64,000 nt of DNA, from contig NDFF03000370.1 of the NCBI GenBank assembly GCA_002150815.3, positions 434,001 through 498,000 of the forward strand. The letters are read 5' to 3'. Origin of the DNA: Grammothele lineata. Its lineage: Eukaryota; Basidiomycota; Agaricomycetes; Polyporales; Polyporaceae. The notes beneath the pieces are model-generated. The model ran no database searches and was not told the DNA's origin. It saw nothing but the letters and a program-made list of their open reading frames with translations. The translations under genes and the position numbers were made by a program. Positions 22,802 to 34,135 of the stretch are shown one piece after another (within the stretch, counting starts at the first letter, position 1; each line of letters begins with the position of its first letter).

Positions 22802-25659
22802 ATGGCCGCTTCCTCAGTGCCCACATCTGAAGCCGCAGCATCCAAGACAGACAACAGCAACGAGGGATTGCTCGATGTTTCGGCCCTCAGGGAGCTGGCG
22901 AAGAAAGCGCTTGTGGACGCCCTCAATTCCGTACGTGGGCTCCTTTCTGAACGCTACAGGAGTGTAGTAAATCAGAGTGGCATGGGTACTGTAGGTGAAT
23001 GGCGCGAAGACGTTGGTTCTTGACCCTACACTAGCGGGGCCTCTGGGATTGGTGACCGAGGTGTCGTTGCTGAAGGTAAGTACCGTATCCCGCATCTACC
23101 GAATATGCACGCATCCTCACTGCCTACGAAGCATCATGGTGTCGACAAGATGTTCTGGTTGGAGTCGGGGCCGCTGTCAGCGACGTCCACGAACATTGTC
23201 TATCTCTGCAGGCCGCTCATCAAGTGGGTCAAGATCATAGCGGGTCAGGCCCCTCCCCTCTTGTATACCCTCTTACCCCACTCATCTGTCGCAAGACCAG
23301 ATTAAACGGCATGCTCGGGAATCGCAAAAGCACACGTATACCCTTCTCCTAGTGCCCCGCACATCGACGTTGGTTACTCGCATACTGGAGGAAGAGGGCG
23401 TGCTCGGAGACGTCACGGTGTCCTCATACAATCTACAGTTCATCCCATTGGCGGACGACGTCATCTCATTGGAGCAAGATTCCGCTTTCAAGGAGATATG
23501 GGTGGTGAGTACGTGGTTGTGTACGTGCACAGTGAACCGGGTGTTCAATGGTCTCTAGGACGGAGACGAGACCGTTGTGTACGACTCCATGCAAGCTCTT
23601 TTAACCCTAGAGAAGTTACATGGCCTGTTTCCTCGGATTGTCGGCAAGGGTGACTACGCTGCGGTTTGTGCCATGTTAGTCGCACGCACCCACTTCCTGA
23701 ATCACCCAACAGCGACTAGCGAATCTACTTGTGAGGAATACACCGCAGACGTCTACGGCAGCGGCATCGGACACGCACATCAATGCACGTTCAGAGACAC
23801 TGGACTCGCTGATCATCTTGGACCGGAGAGTCGATATGATTTCCCCTCTGCTCACCCAGCTGACCTACGAGGGTCTTGTCGACGAGATGATCGGTATCAA
23901 GAATTGTACGTCGCTGACATTGGGAATGGTACACTAGACTGAATATTGTCTACAGCACACGTAGAGGTCCCAGCTTCGCTCGTTTCGCCACCAACAGGCC
24001 CGAACCAACCCGACGCCGCGGCAGGTACGGGTGCTGCGTCAAGTTCAGCTGCGCCTGCCGCAGCAGCCATTACGAAGGAGAAGAAGAAGAAGCACCATCT
24101 CAGTACGGCAACAGACCCACTCTTCGCCGAGCTGCGTGACCTCAACTTCTCATCGGTTGGCAAGAGGCTGAATGCGGTCGCGCGGCGGCTTGACGAGGAC
24201 TACAAGGTCAGTCCACAGTCCACTGAGGACCTCCCACGTCTGTGGAGACGGGGGAAGCTCGGTGATCTGTCGCGGAATGAGAGTGGACGTTGACAGCGCG
24301 CATACTGTTTTAGCTCAGGCATCAGGCGAAGACGGTGGCTCAGCTGCGCGACTTTGTGGGCAAGTTAGGCGGGCTGCAGAGCGATCACCAGGCGCTGAGG
24401 CTACGTATGTAAATGCTGAATTTGGTGCACGATCGGCAGCTGAATGCCATGACAGATACGGGCCTGTCGGAGATGCTAGTGCCGATGACAAGAACCGAAG
24501 AGTTTAACAAGTCGCTCGAAATTCAGCAGAGTCAGTCAGTCAGGCCATCGAAGGGAACTCAAGGCTAATAGACTGATCTCCAGATCTTCTCGCCTTGTAT
24601 GACACCAACGCCCAGATCGCGGCGATCGAGGACATGATCGCCCAGGGTGCGGATATGCACACGGTGGTTCGATTGCTGTGCCTCGCGAGCATTGTACTTG
24701 GAGGAGTGAAGGCGAAGTCGTTGGAGAACCTCAAGCGCGAGATTCTGCAGGTAACGCCTTCTCCAAACCGTGCTACGACTGTCGCTGATCCCTGCCTGTC
24801 ATACAGGCGTATGGCTACAATTATTTGCCCCTTCTCCTGTCCCTGGCCGCGCCGCCCCTTTCGATTCTCCTGCCCAATCCTCTGCCGCCTAATGCACCAC
24901 AATCCGTCGTGGACTCGAAGTACCCGTTTGCGAATCTCCGGAAACAGCTGAGGCTGCTGATCGAAGATCCGGACCCGATGGAGGAGCTCGAGAACGACAT
25001 TAGCTACGTCTACTCCGGGTACGCGCCCATCAGCGTAAGGCTGGTGCAGTGCGTCGCACAGAAGGGCGGCGTGCTGAGCAACCCGGCCGGGGAGAAGGAC
25101 AAGAAGGGCGGCAGCGACGGCGAGAGCTCGCGACGGGGCGCGGCGAACACACTCGTGCAGGCGCACCCCATTGTAGGGTGGAAAGGCTTCGAGGACGTCG
25201 TCGCGTCCATTCCGGGGGAGACGGTCGACATCGTGCAGCGAGCCCCAAGCGGGCAAGACGCGTCGGCGCTGCCGCCCGTGGCGAGTCTGAGTGCGTACCC
25301 TCCGAGTTTCGAACGTCTTGTGCGGCGCCACAGCGAGCTCATGTCTACCCTCTTCCGACGCCGCCCCACGGTGGACAGTGCTTCCGAGGGAGCGGCCGAC
25401 AACGACGGTAGTGTTCTTCCTGGGCGGGTGCACGTACACGGAGATTGCGGCTCTGCGCTGGGTCGGGCGGCAGAACAAAGGTGGGCAGCCGACCTCTCCT
25501 TTGTGTGTGGCAAAATCGTTGCTGAACACGCTCGTTCGCGCGCACGCGTTGGCAGGCCGCAAGTTTCTGATCGCGACGACCGGAATCATCAGCGGAAACA
25601 GCATGGTCGACAGCATTGTGGGCACGGCGAGCGCCACGTCAAAAGAGGTGGGCTTGTAG
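22802..25659 (+). CDS. VPS33: Vacuolar sorting protein VPS33 (Sec1/Munc18 family), 700 aa, 13 exons
   Basis: This is the SNARE-binding SM subunit of the HOPS and CORVET tethering complexes at vacuole/endosome membranes. Exons: 22802-22930, 22995-23075, 23132-23243, 23296-23504, 23559-23663, 23713-23905, 23956-24206, 24314-24404, 24456-24530, 24584-24750, 24807-25290, 25379-25480, 25556-25659 (701 codons). Recognisable parts: [19 protein letters not shown] and [11 protein letters not shown] (domain 1), [19 protein letters not shown] (Sec1 core), [31 protein letters not shown], and the C-terminal [19 protein letters not shown] followed by [12 protein letters not shown]. The frame switches at intron 11 (25291-25378); without it the C-terminal Sec1 motif is lost. 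An Ala/Pro- and Lys-rich insert (exon 7) follows the Sec1 core and probably forms a loop. Confidence 0.95.
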
Positions 25660-26760
25660 CTGTAATCATTCTTGTGCGCATTCCTGGATTTCTGGACGGC
25701 AACCGGGGACGTATCCGGATGAGGATGGTTATGCACACCTCTGCTTTTCATGGACTGCGAGCGCTCCGCGTGGCGAGTATGGGCCAGGCCGGGCCTGTGA
25801 GAACCTGGACGAGTGAAATAGCCCGACTTTGCTCGAACCTTGGTGGGCTGCCGGGGAGCAACGCAAATATTGACGAAAGGGGACATCCCGACCACGGTCC
25901 ATGCGTCGGCTATCTGAGCTGGACAAACAAGATGTCATCGTTGAACGTCTGGAATTCACTGGGACCCCGCAAATGTCCGGTCCCTTCCTTCGAGTCTCAG
26001 CGCGCACCCCGCGAGCTCGAGGCGCTGGCATGCGCACGCGGAGCCCCTCCCCGGCAAGCGGAGGCTTACAGGCTGGCAGCGAGCGAAAGGTACTTTCCTT
26101 CAGAGACCCGCGCGGATCGTCCTCCTTCGTTTCTCTCACAGACGAGGCCGCGCTAGGCTGCTCCGAAATTGAGTTAGATCATGGGCATATCTAGGGTCGA
26201 GGGCGCATTATGTACGTACTCACGCGACCTGCGCGACCCCGGGCGTGCCTTCCGTCGTCTGGCATAGCCTCAGGGGCGATCCCCCCGCGCGTCCACCGGT
26301 TCCTCGTGCGTGCGGTGGGGAAAGAGGCTCCAGATGGTCGCGAGAAGGCGCAGGGGGCGTCGGTTGGCGCAGAGGGCGCGGGGTGCAGGGGCGGCGGGGG
26401 CGGGGACGCGCACGACGACGGTTGCTATAAAGGGGATGGCGGAGGGGCGGTGACGGGGGTCCCTGGTTCGCGCGGAGAGGAGCGAACGATCGAAGGTGGG
26501 GGAAGCGCGTTGGCGGACTGTTGGCCGTGACCGAGCCAGAGTGCACGGTCCTCCTCTTGCCTCGCTATAAAGCCCCTCACCACCCCCGCGCCCGCCATCC
26601 CGCCTCTCTCTCCCTCCACCACCGTACTCCCCCATCCGAACCGAACCCCGTGCGAACGCACCCGACTTAGCCCGCACTAGGTACGCGTCACCCGCGCCGC
26701 CGTCGCGCCCCGCCCTCACGCGTTTCCGCCCGTACAGCCAGCGCCAGCGCCAGCGTCACC
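25660..26760. other. Intergenic, VPS33 to small YABBY-like gene
   Basis: No coding family recognised. The sequence is very GC-rich in 26.3-26.5 kb. TATAAAG occurs at 26426-26432 and 26566-26572. The second is followed by a pyrimidine-rich leader and is the likelier core promoter of the downstream gene. Confidence 0.45.
26566..26572 (+). promoter_or_regulatory. Probable TATA box of the YABBY-like gene
   Basis: TATAAAG lies about 190 bp before the start codon, followed by a C/T-rich stretch typical of strongly expressed fungal promoters. No transcript data are available here. Confidence 0.45.
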
Positions 26761-27127
26761 ATGGTCGTCACCACCGGTAAGGGCTCCGCCGCTGCGGACA
26801 CGGCCAAGAAGACCAAGGCGAAGAGTGCGTGCTCGCGTTCCCCTTCGTTCGTTGCGCGTCGCGCTGACCGTCGCGCGCCCCCCGCGCGCCGCGCGTACAC
26901 ACAGGAAAGACGAGCAGCGCGGGTGGGCGGAAGAAGCTGACCGACTTCAACAAGTTCATGCAGACGGAGGTCGCGCGGCTCAAACAGGAAAATCCCGACA
27001 TGCCGCACAAGGACAGGTGCGGCGCGTTGTATGTCTGTGGCCCCTTCGCGCGAGCTGACCAGGGGGGATGCGCAGGTTCAAGTTGGTCATCGACAACTGG
27101 AACAAGCAGAAGGCGGAGGCCAAGTGA
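26761..27127 (+). CDS. Small YABBY/HMG-box-like protein, 75 aa
   Basis: Exons: 26761-26824, 26905-27016, 27076-27127 (76 codons). A Lys/Ala-rich N-terminus of about 30 residues leads into KKLTDFNKFMQTEVARLKQ and ENPDMPHKDRFKLVIDNWNK, which resemble the C-terminal helix-loop-helix of plant YABBY proteins, a relative of the HMG box. Small fungal proteins of this type are widespread but poorly characterised. The basic N-terminus and the fold suggest a nuclear DNA-binding or chromatin role (inference). The TATA box and CT-rich leader suggest good expression. Confidence 0.82.
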
Positions 27128-27867
27128 GGGACTCCGCCGCCGTCGGTCGCTCCGAGCCCAGCGCTGGGCTCTCACGCCCGGGCCGGGGCGGCGGTGCCTG
27201 GCCTCGGGTGATCTGTTCCGGCCGCGATCGCCGATCTCATACGTTCCGTCCGGGGCCAGCTTTGCCCAAGCTTTGCCCACTCTTCCTTGCTCTCCGTCGC
27301 CTCTTTGCCCTCTCGCCGTCTCCCGCTTGCGCTCCCCTCTCTTCCTTTCTCTTCTCGCCTCTTCTCGCTCCCCGCAGTCGCCAGCTGACGTTGATACCGT
27401 TTGACTGCGGTCCGCCGCAGGTCCCGTTGCCCAAGCGTGTACGCACGCGTTGTACGATTAGGTCGTGCAGGATGTACATTACGCCCTATGCTCCATGCAG
27501 TAATGACCAGTCTGGTATGTTTCGAAATCTTTGCCACGGAGGACGTTGGAGGGCGGCGTGATTGTGTGAGGGCGTCATGGATGCCGTATAGGGTCAGGCA
27601 GGCGTGAGAACATGGAGTCGGGGACGGCACAAGACGTGCGGGCGTGCCGTTTGTCCCGGACGATCGAGTGGAGAGAGCAGGAGAGCAGAGACGAGCCCCT
27701 CTCGTCTCTCTCAGCCTCAGACATGGGCTCCCCCTCCCGCTAATCCCTCCTAGCGGCCTCCCGGTCTGTCGCCCTCTCGCGCCATTCCCATTCATCAGTT
27801 TCCTCCGACTTCGCTAGCACACGATTGTATCTCTTATCTCATCGTCTTAGAACTGCTTCCTCTCGCC
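27128..27867. other. Intergenic, YABBY-like gene to F-box/LRR gene
   Basis: Contains a CT-rich 3' region (27.25-27.39 kb) and the promoter of the next gene. The minus-strand frame at 27172-27795 is arginine/serine-rich, has no family features and is treated as a shadow. Confidence 0.45.
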
Positions 27868-30800
27868 ATGAGCCGCACACACGACATCGATAACGACGAC
27901 CCCTTCGTCCTCCTTCATCCTTATGAACCGCTCAGCCGCCTCGAGGGGAATGTGCGCGAGCCTCAACCCAGCTTGCCCAGTTCTCCTCGTACGCCCTCTT
28001 TCTCTACTCCCGCGCTCTCCTCGCCCGTTTGGTTTCCCGACCAAGTTCCCGTGTCCGCCGAGACCATGAACGTCGGGGCAACGCTCGATGGACCATCGAG
28101 CCCATCCAAGGGCAAAGGCGTGTCCCAACCTTTGTACGTTCGTGGACGCGACACCACCGACGTTCAGACCGACGTCTTTCTCGACCTCGGATCACCCTCT
28201 TCCTCTTCAGGGACCTACAGCCCCGTTCAGGCTCATGCATGGGCAGATCTTTCTTCCGTCGATACCTCCCCCGCACATTCTGCTGACCACCCCAACGACA
28301 CGGCGCCCATAAACATAGACACCACGGGCGAGAACGTCGGCGGCTCCTCGGCGTTCGCAGGCAAGGGCAAGGGCAAGGGTCGCGCGCGGGCCCCCGTCCT
28401 GCCCCCGCTCGTCTTCGACCCCGCTTCGCTCGACTACGGCAGCTCCGAATGGTCGCCGTTCGACCCCACCGCGTACATGTCCTCCGTGCCCATGTCCGCG
28501 TCCCCCCAGACCGCAGGTCCTTCGTCGTACGGGTCCGGGTTCGTATCCTCGGTGAGCGCGGGTTCTGCAAGAAGCATCGGCGGCAACCATGATGTCACAC
28601 CCCCCGCGTCCCCCGAGGCTCCTGCTTCGGCCGACGTCGAGCTCGTTCCCGCGCGCCGGGCGCGCTCGCTGTCCAACATATCCGTCCGCTCGACCCGTTC
28701 CCTGTCCCAGCTCTCCGTGAGCAGGGTCAAGGTCAAGTTGGGAAGCACCAAGATGCCTGGGAACATCGCGCGCAAGCTCCTCTTCAGGAAGCGGGACGGC
28801 ACCCCCGACGACGGCGCTGCGCCGAGCCTCGCAGCGCCTCCGAACTCGCCGCGCCCGGTCGTCGACATGGACGTGCACGCGGGCGTCGAGCTCGGGCGCG
28901 GGAGCTGCTTCATGCCCTGGGCGCGCGAGCTCAAGTCGTGCACGAGCCCGCCGCAGGGCACGCTCGTCGACATCGACGTCGGCCTCCCGAGCGTCGTCTC
29001 GCCGCTCCCGCCCGCCGCGGCCCCGCTGTATCGCATGGTGCCTCCATGCGGCCCCCCTAGCACCGTCGGGACGCTGCGTGCAAAGGGCAGGTCGTACTCG
29101 TCCCCGCTCCCGCTCCCCTCGTCCACGTCTCCGTTCGACGTTGTCCCGGTCACACCGGCCGAGATCTCGGAGCCGATCCCGGTCGAGGTGCACAACTACT
29201 TCGACGAGTGGCTCCCCCGCGAGCTCCAGCTGCGCGTGCTCATGACGCTCGTCGAGCTGTTCGAGGCTGAGCACGCGCGCGTCGTCGCGAGCGGCAAGTG
29301 GTCAGCGGCGCGGGCGGGCGCAATGCGGAATCGCTACGTCGGCTGGGAGAGGGGCATCCGGGAGCTCCTCAGGCTCAGTAGGGTTGGTCTTCCCATTCTG
29401 CGTTTCTTGCACCCGCGCAGAGAGTGACTGCGGCTCCTTATCTATCAGGTTTCCAAGGCTTGGCAGAGCCTCGTATACGACGGGCAGCTGTGGGCGCGGC
29501 TGCCGAAGCTCCCCCTTAGCGTCCTCGAGCGCCTCTGCGATACCGGCGGCGGCTTCGTGAAGCATATCGACTTTGCGGGGCTTGCGGAGCTCACCGCAGA
29601 AGGTCTTATGGAGATGACGCATGGCCTGTGTCTGGACGCCGCCGTCCCGAGCGGGCTGTCGCACACTCACGTCACCAGTATTAACCTCCAGGGATGCACA
29701 GCGATTACGACGCGGTCGTTGCATTATCTCCTCGTCCGTTCCCCCGCGCTACATACGCTGAACGTTAAGGGGCTCTCAGCTGTCGTGAACAACACCTGCG
29801 CCGTCCTGTCGACGCACTGTCGGAAGCTTGTCGCGCTCGACATGAGCCGGTGCATCAACGTCGACGCTGAAGGCATCCGCTCTATGGCCCAGTCCGCCCT
29901 CGACCGCGGAGAGACGCTGCGGCTCAAGGTACTCCGCCTCAACTGGCTCAGCCGCGTCTCCGACGACATGATGCACGCACTCGGCCATGCCGCGCCGGAT
30001 CTGGAAGTCCTCGACCTCAGTTACGCCATGCCCCTGCACAACTCCGCCATCGAAGCCTTCGTCTCCTTGACCGACGATGAGGCTACCTCTGGCTCCCTTG
30101 ACGCCGTACAGCTCACCGCGCGCGAGGCGGGGCGCGACCCGGCCGATCCGAATCGCGTCTGGCGGCGCGTGACGCGCCTGCGCCACCTCGCGCTCTCCGC
30201 GTGCCCACTCCTGACGGACCACGCGTGCTCGCATCTCGCGCACGCCGTGCCGAGGCTCGAGCTGCTCGAGCTCGCGGGCATCGGCGCGGATTTGCGCGAC
30301 GACGGCCTGGTGCGCTTGCTCGCGACGACGCCGAACATCAGGAAGCTCGACCTCGAGGACGCGGCGGAGATCACGGACGCGGTCCTCGCTGCGCTCACCC
30401 CGCACCACGACCCTGCCCCACCCCCAGCGTCGAGGGGTACCCCTCCCCCGCTGCCGGAGCCACAGCCCGGGCACGCCCTCGAGCACCTCACAGTCTCGCA
30501 CGCAGGACACCTCACGAACGACGCGCTCCTCGAACTCGCCCGCGCCTGCCCGCGCTTGCGCGTGCTCGAAGCGGACAGCACGCGCCTCTCGGGGGACGCC
30601 GTACGCGAGCTCGTGCGCCTCTTCCGCGCGCGCAAAACCACAGGCGCAGCCATCGTCGCGATCGACTGCCGCGCCGTCGGGGAGACCTCCGTGCGCGCGG
30701 TGGCGGGGGAGACGCGCCCGCGCGCGGGGCGGCGCGCGTGGGAGGCGCGAAGGCTCGGGTACGCGGACGCGCGGGACGAGGACGCGCGGGAGGCGCTCGC

Positions 30801-31110
30801 GGCGGTGGGCCCGGGCCCGCTGGGGCAGGACGAGTGCGACGGGCGGAGGGTGGTGCTCAAGACGTTTTATTCGTGGCAGACGGTCGATGCGGTGAGGGCC
30901 GCGAGGGAGAAGCGGCGTAAGGCTGCGAGGAGGGGCGCGAATGGGTCGGGGAGTAGTGGGTATAGTGGTGGGGGAGGTGGGGGCGAGGCGGTGGGTGGCC
31001 TTGGGGGCGGGCGGACGAGGTGGTGGAGCGCGGCGGGGAGGCGGTCGGGTGCGGCCTCGCCTGTCGCGTTGGACGGCGCGGATACCCGCGACGGGTGTAC
31101 GATCATGTAG
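27868..31110 (+). CDS. F-box/leucine-rich-repeat protein with C-terminal CaaX box, 1058 aa
   Basis: Probable substrate receptor of an SCF ubiquitin ligase. Exons: 27868-29382, 29449-31110 (1059 codons). The first 430 or so residues are a Ser/Pro-rich disordered region. The F-box starts near residue 443 (FDEWLPRELQLRVLMTLVEL), carries an insert of about 35 residues, then finishes with LLRLSRVSKAWQSLVYDGQL across the only intron. About ten AMN1/GRR1-type LRRs follow (for example VTSINLQGCTAITTRSLHYL, LVALDMSRCINVDAEGIRSM, LRHLALSACPLLTDHACSHL), interrupted by a Pro-rich loop after ITDAVLAALTPHH. The tail is Gly/Arg-rich and ends in CTIM, a CaaX box that should be farnesylated and anchor the protein to membranes, as for animal FBXL2. 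GRR1 itself has no such lipid motif, so the tail is a distinctive feature. Confidence 0.9.
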
Positions 31111-31570
31111 GTGCGTGAGCAGACGCGCTGCTGTTGCTCAGGTGAAGGTGAGGAAGGTGCGCCGACGCCAACGGTCGGCGGCCCAAGCTGTATTATTGTT
31201 GGTTTGGAGCGTGGACGTTGCGCTTGTGTTTTTATTCGTCTCTCTTCTTGATGTACTATATCTCGCTGACTCTGGCACCGCATGTACTGCCGCCACTTAC
31301 GACTTAGAGACGTCTCCTTCTCCGTGCTCCTCATCTCACCTTCCAACTCGTGTACAGGATCAGACAGAGCATGGACTGCGCTATTCGCGACTGTAGTAAA
31401 GTGTAACTGTAGGTCTATTCGCGCGTTCGCGCGGGGATGTGTAACTAGGAATCCGCTGTTTATACGTGTACTACTCGTACCGCTGTAATATATTGTCTTG
31501 GAAGTTTGTCAACGTCTTACAGGAGCGGCGGGCATCGTGGTGTGAACGGGGTGTGATACAAACGAAGAGA
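31111..31570. other. Convergent 3' region, F-box/LRR and LRP1
   Basis: This 460-bp stretch separates the stop codons of two convergent genes and should hold both 3' untranslated regions. No gene seen. Confidence 0.5.
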
Positions 31571-32735
31571 TTACCCTGAGGATGCCTGTTTGGCTTTCTT
31601 TTTGGCCTTCTTGTCTTTCTTGGCGGCGGTCGGTGTAGATGTTGAAGTGGGCGTGTGAGTACTAGTGCCGCTATCCTCTGTCATCGCAGAAAATAGTGAC
31701 TTTGCCTTCTTTTTCCTCTTCGGTTTGGTAGCCTTAGGCTCCTCGCCTTCGTCACCGTACCCTGCGTACAATACATGATATAAAAGGCTATGGCTGACCG
31801 TAAGAAGGCGCAAACGTACCTGCAAACGGATCGACTGCTGCTCTCCTCCGCTTCTTGCTTCCGGCGACTTCAGCAGTGTCTTCCTCGGACGCCCGGGCCT
31901 TCCCTTTCGCCTTGGAGCTCAACGTCTGTTGCCCATCTTGGTCCATCGCGTCATCCTGGTCCTCTTCCTCATCGAACACCTCCAGCGCAGCACCTTCTTC
32001 ATCCTCGTCACCATTTTCTCTCTTCTCGGCAAGCTTCTTCTCGTATTCCTGGCGTGCGAGCATCTTGTCGGTTACTCGCACTGGTGCGGGAGGGGGCGCG
32101 CGCGGCTGCCCTGCTGGAGTGGGAGGAAGGGCGTTCCCGTCCTCGTCGAAGCGGGTATGCGTGCCGGAGGGCCCTGGGATCCGGGGCTGCTCACGCACCT
32201 GCGCGATGGCGTACTTGATAAAACGGTTCGCAGCGGCTTTGTCGACGGCGGTCTTCCCTGCGGTATGTGTGAGTATGACGAGGGCGGGGGTAGAAGGGGA
32301 AACGTACTGCGTTCGGGGTCTTCTGCGCTTTTGATTTTGTCGAAGTATTGTCTGACACGGTCCTAGGTGATATGCGCCTCAGTAAACAGAAGTATATGCA
32401 AGTATGCGCACGCGGGCATAGATGAAAGGAGGTGCCCACCAGTTCAGCGACGACTGGATGCGTCTTGGGGTCTATGCCCCGCGTCTTGAGGTATACTGCC
32501 GCGGCGAGACATGAATAGTAGACGCGTGAATGAGATGTTAATACGCACTGAATACAAGGTCATACACAAGATACGGTAGGACGACATTTAATTTAACCTG
32601 CTGCATCGTCTCCAGCGGGAGGAGAGACTCGGGCAGTGTCTGTGCGAGAAGGGGTTCCAGTTTCTCCTCGAGATCATCGAGCGAGTCGTTCAGGGAGGCG
32701 AGTTTCGCCAAGAGCTTTTCAGAGCTGTCGCCCAT
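31571..32735 (-). CDS. LRP1: Exosome cofactor LRP1/RRP47 (C1D, Sas10/Utp3 family), 308 aa
   Basis: Nuclear RNA-binding partner of the exosome nuclease Rrp6, used in rRNA, snoRNA and snRNA 3'-end trimming. Exons on the minus strand: 32735-32549, 32495-32440, 32362-32308, 32257-31820, 31761-31571 (309 codons). The Sas10/C1D domain covers about the first 110 residues: LAKLASLNDSLDDLEEKLEP, VKLNVVLPYLVYDLVF, then IYLKTRGIDPKTHPVVAEL and VRQYFDKIKSAEDPERK. An acidic stretch (EVFDEEEDQDDAMDQDG) follows, then basic runs SKKRRRAA and KPKRKKKAK and a Lys-rich end, expected for nuclear location and RNA binding. It is head-to-head with SF3B5; the two start codons are 179 bp apart. Confidence 0.92.
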
Positions 32736-32914
32736 GTTTGTGGTACGTCCGCTGCTTGACTAGAGCTGAAACAGCGTTGAAAGAGGACGACGCAGAAGAT
32801 CCAGGACAAAATACGCTGGAGAGAGGCAGAAATACGGAGAGGCGCCGGTGGCTCGCGCTCGCGTGCAAGCTCTGAGTCTCCGGCCTCAAGTTCTGCCGAT
32901 ACCTGCTCTTGACC
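32736..32914. promoter_or_regulatory. Divergent promoter between LRP1 and SF3B5
   Basis: Only 179 bp separate the two start codons, so both promoters must lie here or overlap the neighbouring first exons. No TATA box is obvious. Both products act in nuclear RNA processing, so shared regulation is plausible (inference). Confidence 0.6.
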
Positions 32915-33442
32915 ATGGTCCGTCACCTTCTCCTCACTCGGCGTCGCTGTCACACTCAGTATGCCTCTCTTGACAGTCATCTGAGCTTCGGTACACTGCC
33001 AACACCCAACTCGAGCACCGTGCGTGGTTTGTTTCACCCCTATGATCAATGCTGACGAATAATTCTCCAGTGCACGCCCGGTACACGGGCACCGGTATGT
33101 CCCAATGATCTTCCGGCACTTTCACATACGGCTCACCGGTACTCAAAGGGCATGCTGACTTGACGAAATAGTAAGTTTGCTCGGCTGGCGAGGTCGGTCA
33201 AGGTGCTAACATTCCGAATAGTGAGTGGTTGACTCATCAGCACAGGGACACACTCGCATCCATCGTCGGACATCCCACCCTCACGTCTTACTTGGCTATT
33301 GCTGACGGAGAGGCAGTTGGTCGGGTGAAGTTTGAGATGACAGAGGTGTGTGTTCTCCAGCATGTTCTCCGTTCTTCTCCTAATCCCGCCATACTAGCGT
33401 ATGTTGCAACCGTGTGGGCCTCCGCCTCCCAAGGACGATTAA
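32915..33442 (+). CDS. SF3B5: Spliceosome SF3b complex subunit SF3B5 (SF3b10), 86 aa
   Basis: The smallest U2 snRNP SF3b subunit, which supports branch-site recognition. Exons: 32915-32917, 32977-33019, 33071-33094, 33149-33170, 33222-33345, 33398-33442. They sum to 87 codons, giving 86 residues, the same length as human SF3B5. Motifs: ANTQLEHLHARYTGTGHAD, EWLTHQHRDTLASIVGHP, SYLAIADGEAVGRVKFEMTE and the end MLQPCGPPPPKDD. The first exon contributes only the ATG: the conserved QLEH frame is closed upstream by a TGA unless the GT at 32918 joins AG at 32975-32976. That donor (GTCCGT) is weak, so the very start is less sure than the rest. Five introns of 51-59 nt in an 86-codon gene is remarkable. 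Confidence 0.92.
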
Positions 33443-34135
33443 GTGACGGTTTGGGACACTTGACGGGATCGTTGCCCGCGTGTTAGAGTGATGTCCGTTG
33501 TGAAAGGACATTTGCAGGGGTTCCAGTACGTCTACATACATCTCCTGTCCAGTTGTGCTCTTGTCCCCGTTCTCGCCCCTTCAATGAGAGTCTACCGTGC
33601 AGCCTCCCGTCTACGTTTCCGTATAGCCTCCCACGGGTGTCCACCATGAGCCTCTACCCGTTCTACGATTCCCGCTATAGCGCCACTCGGGGCGCCAAGG
33701 GACCGAACATAGCAAGTCTTCAACGCAACAGAGATATTTGCGAGCTCCGGCTACTTCCACAGTTTGTGTTCTTCGCACGAGGAGTGGACCGCGCCCGAAG
33801 GCGGTTCGGCCGATGGGAGATGAGTGAGGTCGGCGCCCACCGTGGAACGATTTGGAGTCGTTTCATTGGCAGTGTCAGCCTCTGCGGAGCGGCCGCTCGG
33901 AGGAGCACTCTGACGCGCTCGGGTGGACGCCTTCCGAATCGCACTCCGGGTACGTCGCCCGCCATCCTTGCTTTTCTACCCTCGTGTTCCTTTGCTTTCC
34001 TGCTGTCGACCCTGTTATCCGCCGGAAGGCCCATTGTCTCCCCACTACAAAGCAATACCCACTTCTACCCTGGCCGCCAAAGACGCCTCTCCCCACGCCC
34101 ACTTTCCATCCTCCGCTTCCGGCCTCTTTGAAACC
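33443..34135. other. Intergenic, SF3B5 to methyltransferase gene
   Basis: It should hold the SF3B5 3' end and the promoter/leader of the methyltransferase. A frame at 33553-34131 (+) has no family features and ends just before the next start. Nothing else seen. Confidence 0.45.

Noticed and set aside
24540..25895. 451-residue minus-strand frame
   Set aside because: It lies antisense to the last exons of VPS33, whose plus-strand protein is conserved. Its own sequence has no family features; long antisense frames are common in GC-rich coding DNA.
24825..26156. 443-residue plus-strand frame as a single gene
   Set aside because: Its first part is VPS33 exon 11; the remainder beyond 25290 loses the Sec1 C-terminal motif, which is restored by splicing.
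28207..29274. 355-residue minus-strand frame opposite the F-box/LRR gene
   Set aside because: Arg/Glu/Ala/Val-rich shadow of a codon-biased plus-strand exon; no domain seen.
30201..30920. 239-residue Arg/Ala-rich frame within the LRR exon
   Set aside because: Shadow of the LRR frame with extreme composition.
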